NCBI GenBank assembly: GCA_963680875.1
Contig: OY804580.1
Span: forward strand, 93,649,353-93,713,352
DNA from: Bathymodiolus brooksi
Lineage: Eukaryota > Mollusca > Bivalvia > Mytilida > Modiolidae
Direction of reading: 5' to 3'
Length of the DNA stretch: 64,000 bases
Of the stretch, positions 12,101-24,100 are shown piece by piece (the first letter of the stretch is position 1; each line of letters starts with the position of its first letter). Under the pieces are notes generated by a model. That model did not search any database and was not told where the DNA came from. It saw only the letters and a list, made by a program, of their open reading frames with translations. The position numbers and the translations under genes are program-made.

Positions 12101-15100
12101 AAGACAAAGAGATGTATTTAGATATAATTAAGTCTGGAACTGAACGGAGATACTACATACGACTGATGATTGTTGGTGAGAATGGTGTTGGAAAAACTTG
12201 TTTGATGCAACGACTTTTAGGAGAAGACATTGATGATGTCACTAGTACTGATGGGATTGATGTCGTAATCCGTAAATGCAAAATCAGACTTAGTGATGGA
12301 AAATGGATACTCAATGAAGGTATTTTTCATATACAGTTTGACAGTATATGTTTTGTGTTTATATTTGGGAAATATAACTTTTCATCATTATAGCCCCCAC
12401 AACGAAGTTGTAGGGGGGTATACTGGTTTCACCATGTCCGTCCGTCTGTAGACAAATCCTATGTGGTACGATAACTTGAGTTGTGTTTCTTAGAATCTTT
12501 TAAAATTTTATCAGCTGCTTACTGGTGAAGAGAGGAGGATCCCTTTCTTTTTTGACGATTTTCACTTTTGCCGTTCCAGAGTTATTGGACTTGATATGAC
12601 GGAAAATAGGATTTTTACCCTATGTCGTATGATAACTTGAGTAGTCTTTCTTTCATTTTTGGTCAGAACAATCAGTAATGTTTTGGTTATGGAAATAGGT
12701 TGGACAGATGTGGGGAGCGGGGGTATATCTTAGTGAGCTGTGCTCACAGTAATACTAGTTATTACTGTAATTTCACAAATTAATATCTACATATATTATT
12801 AAAGGGAAATTTCGTGATTTTTTACATGTTAGCTAAATATGTTCCTGGTGATATAAAATACATATTCACAAAGTTTTATCGACATATTTCCACAAATAAC
12901 GAAGCAAATCGCAAATTTGTAATTTTAATTTCAAATTTTTCAACCAGGCTGTGACGTTTTAAACTAAAAATGCATTGTGGGATTAAAATTTTAAGTCTGG
13001 GTCGCTGATGTTAAATTCGCTTCATTTAAAGCGCTCAGAGGACTGTAATTTAAATCTAATAACCGTTGGAAAATTAAATACTGAAGTGAACAGCTACGTA
13101 CCTTTTTGACAAACAACTATTTTAAATGAACAAAATGTTTCATTTCCTTTATATTTACAATGGAAAGAGTGTTTTACAACAGTCACCTATATTCGCTATA
13201 TATCGGATCCCTTTGATCGTAAGCTATATTGAATTGTTCATTTTTATCTTGATTTTTTTTTGTGCCCCATCAGAATGATGTAACAACAACCAAAATTATG
13301 AAATAAAGCAGGGTGAACAGGGCAGGGTAGAAATTCTTCTTGCAAAATAGACAAAAAACCATTCGTATGCAATTTTTCCTTATAGAAATAGAAATTAAAA
13401 TAAGTTTATTAACCAAATCAGGGCCCCAGGAGGGCATATACAAATAACAATTATGATTGATACACAACAACAATACATCAAACTAAATATTCGCGGTGAA
13501 ATATCAATAATTGTGATGAACAAATTTTTTAGGACTATTCTGAGATTAATCAGAAGGGTCCGCCAGTTCGAAAGACGTGATTAAAATAAACAAAATATGT
13601 TACGCTTTGTTTTTGTATAATAAACTTTAAAAGTATTTATAATACTCATCGTCTGTAATTGTCAAATGAAATCTATTACAAATTATATGTTTACATAATC
13701 CTCTCAATTATATGGCTTCCTACCCTGTAACTTTCTGTGCTTTTAGCTTATGTGTATCTTTATTGTAGCGCATGCACGATCGATTACAAAGTATGATCTT
13801 ACTGAATAATGTCATTAAAACAATTTTGCCCCGTAGTATAGGCCTTTTTGGATTTTTTTTTAGCGAATTCAGGGCATTGTTACGATGTCCGTTCTTTTTT
13901 TAGCTTAATTTTGTAGTTCTTCAATTTTGGAAAAAAATCTTTTGTAAATGTGTCTCATTAAAGACGAACCTTTCCCCCGATTCATTTGTTTTGCCATAAT
14001 CTATAGAAGCAAAACGTAAATCTGCAAAAAGTGATTGTGTAATAAATTCATATATTTAGAATAATAAGAAAAATAAAAAGAATTACCATCAAGTTAAACA
14101 ACCGTACGCCTGACAAGCCATATCAACACTGAATGAGGACCCTGGTTTGTCACACTTGTTTTGGGGCGTGGTGGTATTTAGATGTCACGAGATACTTGGT
14201 ATTGAGATGCTATCAAAATGGCGACTTCCATGTATCGTTGACAGAATTTTAAAATCGATTTCATTCCCTTATCCAACATAATAAAACGCTAATATACATA
14301 TAAACATCCATATTTATACATCAGGAAAAACATATAAAAACATATTTTTTTTGTGAAGTTTCCCTTTAATTGATAATTTTACGGTAATTTGATTTGTTCA
14401 ATACCCATCACGTGGTGTTCTGTATTTTGGCAGGTTGACTTTTGCGGATTGCACGGCTACTAAAAATAGATTAAAAAATTCCAATATTTTCATGACGTTT
14501 AACGATTGAACATGATTCTGGTACTGCATTTGGCAACTCATTTGAACTTCAAGCACTGTCAAGTTCGCAGACAGAGACTGTATTTAATGATCTGTTACCT
14601 GACAATGATGGTGTAGATGACTTTCTTAAATCTCATGATATTCCTGCACAAGAAACATGTAGTAATGTACCCATTTCTTAGTCTATGTGTCAATTTCCAG
14701 TACCAATAATTACTAACTGTCAAAATATCACCATAAACTATAACATTTTCCCTAGGAAATGATTATCATTCATGTCACTACATACATTTTTGTTTTGTTG
14801 TTATTCCTGTTGAATAGATTGTTTGTTGTTAAAGTTTGGGTCTTATATTATTTTTATACGACCGCAAAATTTTTGGGTCGTATTATGGTATGGCGCGGTC
14901 GTCGTCGTCTGTACACATTTTGTTTCCGTTGTCTTACTTTAGTTATAGTTTCCAGTAGTAAGTACACCTAGTCCCGGATGAATATCCATTTGTAGATCTT
15001 CTGTTTCATGTTTTGCGTGGCAATTAATAATATAAAAAATATGTGATGGGCATTGAACAAATCAAATGACAGTAAAATTATCAATTAATAATATAAAAAA

Positions 15101-18100
15101 TACAGCCTTTCTATTCAGTCGATGCAAGTTGTATATCGACCTTGGACTACGTCCTCGGTCGATATACATCTCTTAGGTCGATATAAACTTGTATCGACTT
15201 CATAGAAAGGCTGTATTTGTATAATATCCATCAGCAAAGAAGTCAAGTTAAAATGTAATTATCATCAATGTTAAGTAATTCTTAGAGGCACAAGACACAA
15301 GGTAATTATAAATCAAGAGGGCTGTCGTGGCCGTGATCATATGGCAGTTTGATTTACAACTACCTATGCAATCAGATCCTATCACCACTAATGTTGTGAG
15401 TTCGAATCTCGATCAGGGCGAGAAGTACAACATTATGTGATAAAGTTTGTCAGTGACTTGCGGTGGTTATCTCAGGTTCCTCCGGTTTCCTCCACCAAAA
15501 AAACTGACCGCCACGATATAACTGAAATTTGTTGAAAGTGGCGTTAAACATCATCAAACAAACAAACATTATAAATCATAATTTGATCATTTATTTTAGA
15601 GGAAACAGTAGAACAAGACAGAAATGTCAGAATGAAGAGAGCACTTACAGATAAAGACACAATATTACGAGAAGCAAAGAGAAAAGATAACCGAGCAGAA
15701 CCTCTCCTTCAAGATGTTCCCATGGAAACTACTGGTGTGTGCACATACATGATTTTGACAACATGTCCTGTCAGTAGTGCTGAACTACCATGCCATTTTT
15801 AGCTCACCTAGCCAATGACAGTGCGAGCTTTTGCCATCACTGAGGACCTTTGTCCTCTGTACACTTACTTTCACATATTTATCTTCTTCTGCAAAACTCC
15901 TCAACCAATTTGAACAAAGCTTGGCAGGGAAGGTCTTTGAGAAGAGGATATTCAGATTTGTATGAATAAAATTTTGGTGATCCCCCCAAATCATCTGGGG
16001 AGGGGTATTAGGAAGCCTAAAATGGGGAAATTAAAAGAAATTAAAATAGACATGTTACAATTTTTACTGTGGAGTATCATTATGATATGTAGATTTAGGA
16101 CTGATTGAAATTGGCTCTGAATCAGGATAATATGACTGATTGGAGTGACATGTTTACTAGTAGACTGTTGTTTCAGTGAGCTAGCACTATTAGAATCGAA
16201 CTTAGCATGTTGATGTAGTACAAAGTGGACATTATTATGTTTCCCCTTCGAACGAAGGGAGACATATTGTTTTAGTCTGATTTTTTCTTCCCCTTCTGCT
16301 TCTTCTCAGCGAAGCTTGTCTGGACCATAATTTGTTTGTCCTTCCAGATAAGTCAATTATATTTGGTATGTGGGTGCATGACCATAAGGTGGTGTGTCGC
16401 ATACCATAATGACCTTTGTGGGACCTTGACCTTTGACCTGAAGGTCAAATAATTGTTTTTTAGATAATATTTCCTTGTCCGGGCTATAACATTTTTATCT
16501 TTCAAGATAAGTCAATGATATTTGGTATGTGGGTGCATGACCATAAAGCTGTGTGTCACGTACTGTAATGACCTTCGTGGGACCTTGACCTTTGACCTCA
16601 AGGTCAACTAATTGTTTCTTTCGAGATGGGTCAATGATATTTGGTATGTGGGTGCATGACCATAAGATGGTGTGTCGCATACCGTAATGACCTACGTTGG
16701 ACCTTGACCTTTGACCTCAAAGTCAAATAATTGTTTTTTAAATAGTATTTCCTTGTCCGGGCCATAACATTTTTGTCTTTTGAGATAGGTCAATGATATT
16801 TGATATGTGGGTGCATGACCATAAGGCGGTGTGTCACATACCATAATGACCTTCGTTGGACCTTGACCTTTGACCTCAAGATCAAATAATTGTTTCTTTA
16901 GAGATAGGTCAATGATATTTGGTATGTGGATGCATGACCATAAGGCAGTGTGTCGCATACCGTAATGACCTTCGTTGGACTTTGACCGTTGACCTCAAGG
17001 TCAAATAATTGTTTTTTAAATAGTATTTTCTTGTCCAGTGTGTCGCATACCGTAATAACCTTCGTTGGACCTTGACCGTTGACCTCAAGGTCAAATAATT
17101 GTTTTTTAAATAGTATTTTCTTGTCCGGGCCAGAACATTTTTGTCTTTCGTGATAGGTCAATGATATTTGGTATGTGGGTGCATAACCATAAGGTGGTGT
17201 GTCACGTACCATACTGACCTTCGTGGGACCTTGACCTTTGACCTCAAGGTCAAATAGTGTTTTTTTTTTAATAATATTTTCTTGTCCGGGCCATAACATA
17301 TTTGTTGTACAGATGGCCGCATTGAGAGGAGACATAAGTTTTAGGTATCTGAAACAGTTCTTCCTAGTTGTCATTGAAATGTAACTTGTTCTCACCATGA
17401 TATAGCTTAAAAATTCCTCTCTTGACATTGAACATTAATCACTCATAAGTACTTGTATAGGCACAATCTAATATATTTTATCAATTTTGAAAGTGCTATT
17501 GATATTTATTTCTAAATAAAATTGTTGTAGTGGTAAGACCATTGTACTGTCAGTCATACAGGAGATACTAGCAACATGTTTAGATGTACACTATATCATG
17601 GATGCCATGTATTGACTTGTGGATTGAACACTTTTCATGCTATGTTTTTTACTCGCTTGACCTAAGTGAGTTTTTGCCATCAGGTCAGCTGTTGTTAGCT
17701 TTGCATTTTTACTCTAGGACTAAGATTATTCATTGATATTATTGACATTTTACCATTGCATGTAATTGTAAAAATAGGTGGGTAATGGTGTTTAATGCCA
17801 CTTTCAAAAATATTTCAGCTATATCGTGGTGGTCAGTTTTACTGGTGGAGGAAACCAGAGTACCCGGAATAAAACCACCAGCCTGTTGCAAGTCGCTAAC
17901 AAACTTTATCACATAATGTTGTATTGAGTACAGTTCGTCTGAGCAGGATTTGAACTCATAACATTAGTGGTGATAGGCACTATTTGCATAGGTAGTTGTA
18001 AATCCAGCAACCATGCGATCATGACCACAACAGCGCCGTACAAATACGTGCTTGTAACATTACAGATATAGCTGAATTGTGAGGATTCTTAAAAAATCAT

Positions 18101-21100
18101 TTTTCTAAATAAAAGGATGTTTCTTCACACTTAAAAACTTTAAAAAAGGCTTAAATCATTTTTTTTTGTCTAAAGCAGGAATTCTTTAAGATAATAAATG
18201 CTGGAAATAGGTCTTCATGGTGCAAGTGTGACTAGTGTGATTTTTTTTTCTACTGCAAAGAAAGCCACAAAACCAATCCTTTTATACAAGAGCAGCCAGT
18301 GGACATAAGTGAATTCGTTATAACCATCAATCTTTGTACATACAAAGAGAACAAGTTCCATTAATCTTTCATTAAAATATGGTGACCACATGTTTTTTTA
18401 ACGTATTTTTTAATGGATTTTATGATAAAGTTTTTTTTAGACAAAAAATGAAGAAATTCTATCATGAATAATAAAATAGGGATTGTACCCATTGAACTTA
18501 ATGAATATACTGTCACTCAGTTTGCTTTAATTGTAAGCGATAGAATAATACCATGAACCTCTAGGTACCATTTCTGTTTGTAGTTACACCATTTGGAAAT
18601 GTTAAAGGTGAAGAAATTAAGAATGTAACTGAAATGAAAGACATCTACACTGAAAAAGTGATGGATCAGAAAAAAGACGTGGACATGCAATCCACTTACG
18701 AATTGAAGGAATCTATAGCTGAATCAGTGCCACTTCATACAGACAAAGACGTCGCTCTTAAAAGTGAAAAGCGTGTAGTGCTATCAGACACTTTGTCTGA
18801 TGTAATGAATGTTGAATTGCCAAAAGAAGTTTTTGCAGACTGTGCTATTTGGGACTTCGCTGGACAGAAAGAGTTTTATGCCACACATCAAACATTCCTA
18901 ACAAACTCTGCAATTTATCTATTAACAGCAGATCTATCTAAGGAACTTTCATCTCAAGGGCTGACAAAAATATATGATGTGGACTTTGATAAAGTAGGAT
19001 GTAAGTATATACTGTTACTTGATTATAGTTTTATGGTGTTTAATGCCACTTTCAACAATATTTCTGTTATATCGTGGCGTTGAGTTTATTGGTGGAGGAA
19101 ACCAGAGTATCCAGAGAAAACCACTGACCTGTCGCAAGTCACTGACAATCTTTATCACATAATTTTGTATGGAGTACACCTCGCCATGAACGGGGTTCAA
19201 ACTCACAACTTTAGTGGTGATAGGCACTAATTGCACTGGTAATTGTAAATTCAACTACCATACGATCACGACCACAACCATGACGGCCCCTTACTTAGTT
19301 GTCAGTATTGGGTTAAACATTTCTTATAGTCAATGGATTTCAGTTCAACCTTGTTAAGTCAATTGTACTTTCTGTTTCTATTTTAAGGCTTCTACATTAA
19401 CATATATTTCAACCTGTCCCTTCGGACAACTAACTAAAAAAAGTATTTGTCCGACTCAATCTTTTAGTTGTCTGAAAAAATTAATAAAAATTACAAAAAC
19501 TAGAGAATAATTATTCAGGGCTCCCACTACTTTCAAATTAGAGGGAGAAGTGACTTCTCTTTAAGAGAGCTCACAGGGAGAAGTGGGAGACAACAGAGAG
19601 AAGTGGGGAGACTTCTGGGAGAAGTCAATTGCGATTAATCGAAACATTGTTTCGCAACCCCTCTGACGTTACCCTGCCCAGATTTAGTAAATAGTTAAAG
19701 CTGTCTGAACTGATTTGATCTGGGTTTTTTTTATTCATAACTACCTTAAGGACATATATTCAATGTCACATTTTTATTTCTGTCTACCTTGATTGGAGTC
19801 TTGCATACCAGTGATTTTTATATGTACCCCCCACCCCCTTTTTCCTTTTGAAATATTACTGTTGTGATCCAATACCACACAAATTGTAATAACTCATATT
19901 TGTGTTATATAAATCCTTGTTTCTGGTAAAAAAAATTATACCTAGATACTATATATACCAGTATCTAGGTATATTTTTTTTACCAGAAACAAGTGCCTGT
20001 GATATAAATAAAGCAAAGTATTTTATTTAAATTCACAGAGAAATAAAAATTTTAGTGGATCTTTTCAACCAGATCAGGAAAAAGCTTGTAATATTTGTCC
20101 AATTCAAAGGTTTCAATATTTCCCAAAAGCCTAAATCAAGTCCTCTATCGTATTTTGCACGAAAGACGAGTTTAAATTGGGTGCCAAATTGATATCCGAT
20201 AATCTTTACGTGTCCGTTCCGGAGTGATTCTTGTTCTTATATTTCACATATTGATATTTCCGTTCCTTAAAGCGTTTCTGAGATTGCAATGTCAATGTCC
20301 TTGTACTTCATCAAAGATAGGGGGAACGATAAATCAATAAAAGAGTTTTGACCTGGCGTTTCACTTTAGTTTAAATCAAAATAAATTATGGACAAATTGG
20401 AGATCAAACAGGGTTCTTTTATACAACAAACCCAGTATTTTATACCAGTGGAAATAGATTTGTCCGTCGTACCGGCACGTTTGAGAATCTCTTGATTTTT
20501 TTCACTTGTCCCGTTGGACAACCGTAATACAAGATCTACTTATCCGACGTAAGTTTTCACTGGTATCGGACAAATGTTAATGTCTAGGCCTGATTTTGCA
20601 TGTGGAGATTTTATTTTTCAACCACTTTTGATCATTTTTAGTTCACCTGGCCCAAAGGGCCATGTGAGGTATTGCCATCACTTGGCGTCCATCGTACGTC
20701 GTAAACTTTTTCAAAGATATTCTCCTCTGAAACTAACAGACCAATTGGAACCAAACTTGGTCTGAATCATCACTAGGGTTTCTAGTTTCAAAATTGTGTC
20801 CGATGATGCCGTGCACCAATCAACATGGCCACTGTTACTTAAAATAGAACATATGGTAAAATTGCAGGTTTTGGGTAATAACTCAAAAAACGTTAATATA
20901 TCAGAAATCTGACAAGGTAAAAATGACCAGCACAGCAAGATCTAACTACCCTGCAATTTTGAAGAAAATCTGATTACCCATCTTGGAGTAATTGCCCTTT
21001 TTAGCTCACCTGGCCTTTAGGCCATGTGAGCTATTGTCATCACTTTTCGTCCGTCGTCTGTCGTCCGTCGTCCGTCAACATTTCACATTTTAATCTTCTC

Positions 21101-24100
21101 CTCGGAAACCACTGAACCAATTGCAACCAAACTTTGGTGGAATGGTCCTTGGATGGCCCCCTTTCAAATTTGTGTTCGGTGATCCCGACTTGCAACCAAG
21201 ATGGCCGCCAAGCTAAAAATAGAAAAAGGGGGGATGAAATTTTAATTGTCCATTGCTGCTTTAGTGTAAGTCAAAATGAGTGCAAATTTTAACTGCAGCT
21301 ACATAGCAAGGAGTAGTTTAACATATATTCCGGATTTTTCTGTGAAATTTTTCTTTCAGCCGATATATACCGATTATGCAAATTAGGCATATTTTGATAA
21401 AAGATCACATTTAAATCTTCTCTGAAACCGCTGAACCAAATTAAACCAAACCTGGCAGGGATGGTCCCTGGGTGGGTCCCTTTCAAAATTGTTTCCGACA
21501 GCCCCGCCCTCCATTCAAGATGGCCACTGTTACTAAAAATAGAAATTTCTTCAAATGGCCAAAACTGCTCTATTTTAAGCCAGAATGTGCCCAAATTTGA
21601 ACTGTGTAAGCATATTGATGAGCTTTTTAGCATATATTACAGGATTTTTTATGAACTTTGAACTTTTGCCGATTTTGACCGATTATGCAAATTAGAAAAA
21701 AGGGGGGATGAAATTTAAAAAAAATCTTCTCCTCGGAAACTACTGAGCCAATATCAACCAAATTTTGCTGAAATGATTCTTGGATGGCCCCCTTTCAAAA
21801 TTGTGTCCGTTGATCCCGACTTCCAACCAAGATGGTCGCCAAGCTAAAAATAGAAAAGGGGGGATGAAATTTTAATTGTCCATTGCTGCTTTAGTGTAAG
21901 TCAAAATGAGTCCAAATTTTAACTGCAGCTACATGGCAAGGAGTAGTTTAACATATACCGTATTCCGGGCTTTTCTGTGAAATTTTTCTTTCAGCCGATA
22001 TATACCGATTATGCAAATTAGGTATATTTTGATAAAAGATCACATTTAAATCTTCTCCTCTGAAACTGCTGAACCAAATTAAACTAAACCTGGCAGGAAT
22101 GGTCCCTAGGTGGGTCCCTTTCAAAATTGTGTCCGACAGCCCCACCCTCCATTCAAGATGGCCACTGTTACTAAAAATAGAAATTTCTTCAAATGGCCAA
22201 AACTGCTCTATTTTAAGCCAGAATGTGCCCAAATTTGAACTGTGTAAGCATAATGATGAGCTTTTTAGCATATATTACAGGATTTTTTATGAACTTTGAA
22301 CTTTTGCCGATTTTGACCGATTATGCAAATTGAAAAAAGGGGGGATGAAATTTAAAAAAAATCTTCTCCTCGGAAACTACTGAGCCAATATCAACCAAAC
22401 TTTGCTGAAATGATTCTTGGATGGCCCCCTTCCAAAAATGTGTCCGTTGATCCAGACTTCCAACCAAGATGGCCCCCAAGCTCAAAATAGAAAAAAGGGG
22501 GGATGAAATTTTAATTGTCCATTGCTGCTTTAGTGTAAGTCAAACTGAGCTCAAATTTTAACTGCAGCTACATGGCAAGGAATAGTTTAACATATATTCC
22601 GGGGTTTTTCTGTGAAATTTTTCTTTCAGCCGATATATACCGATTATGCAAATTAGGCATATTTTGATAAAAGATCACATTTAAATCATCTCCTCTGAAA
22701 CCGCTGAACCAAATTAAACCAAACCTGGCAGGGATGGTCCCTGGGTGGGTCCCTTTCAAAATTGTGTCCGACAGCCCCGCCCTCCATTCAAGATGGCCAC
22801 TGTTACTAAAAATAGAAATTTCTTCAAATGGCCAAAACTGCTCTATTTTAAGCCAGAATGTGCCCAAATTTGAACTGTATAAGCATAATGATGAGCTTTT
22901 CAGCATGTGTGACAGGATTTTTTATGAACTTTGAACTTTTGCCGATTTTGACAGATTATGCAAATTAGAAAAAAGGGGGGATGAAATTTAAAAAAAATCT
23001 TCTCCTCGGAAACTACTGAGCCAATATCAACCAAACTTTGCTGAAATGATTCTTGGATGGCCCCCTTCCTAAAATGTGTCCGTTGATCCCGACTTCCAAC
23101 CAAGATGGCTGCCAAGCTCAAAATAGAAAAAAGGGGGGATGAAATTGTAATTGTCCATTGCTGCTTTAGTGTAAGTCAAAATGAGCTCAAATTTTAACTG
23201 CAGCTACATGGCAAGGAATAGTTTAACATATATTCCGGGGTTTTTCTGTGAAATTTTTCTTTCAGCCGATATATACCGATTATGCAAATTAGGCATATTT
23301 TGATAAAAGATCACATTTAAATCATCTCCTCTGAAACCGCTGAACCAAATTAAACCAAACCTGGCAGGGATGGTCCCTGGGTGGGTCCCTTTCAAAATTG
23401 TGTCCGACAGCCCCGCCCTCCATTCAAGATGGCCACTGTTACTAAAAATAGAAATTTCTTCAAATGGCCAAAACTGCTCTATTTTAAGCCAGAATGTGCC
23501 CAAATTTGAACTGTATAAGCATAATGATGAGCTTTTCAGCATGTGTGACAGGATTTTTTATGAACTTTGAACTTTTGCCGATTTTGACCGATTATGCAAA
23601 TTAGAAAAAAGGGGGGATGAAATTTAAAAAAAATCTTCTCCTCGAAAACTACTGAGCCAATATCAACCAAATTTTGCTGAAATGATTCTTGGATGGCCCC
23701 CTTCCAAAATTATTGTGTCCGTTGATCCTGATTTCAACCAAGATGGCCGCCAAGCTCAAAATAGAAAAAAGGAGGGATGAAATTTTAATTGTCCATTGCT
23801 GCTTTAGTGTAAGTCAAAATGAGTGCAAATATTAACTGCAGCTACATGGCAAGGAGTAGTTTAACATATATTCCGGTTTTTCTGTGAAATTTTTCTTTCA
23901 GCCGATATATACCGATTATGCAAATTAGGTATATTTTGATAAAAGATCACATTTAAATCTTCTCCTCTGAAACTGCTGAACCAAATTAAACCAAACCTGG
24001 CAGGGATGGTCCCTGGGTGGGTCCCTTTCAAAATTGTGTCCGACAGCCCCGCCCTCCATTCAAGATGGCCACTGTTACAAAAAATAGAAATTTCTTCAAA

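Noticed and set aside
16330..17270. CRISPR-like spaced repeats
   Set aside because: Units vary in length and the intervening sequences are themselves repeated; the DNA is animal and the array lies inside a transposon.
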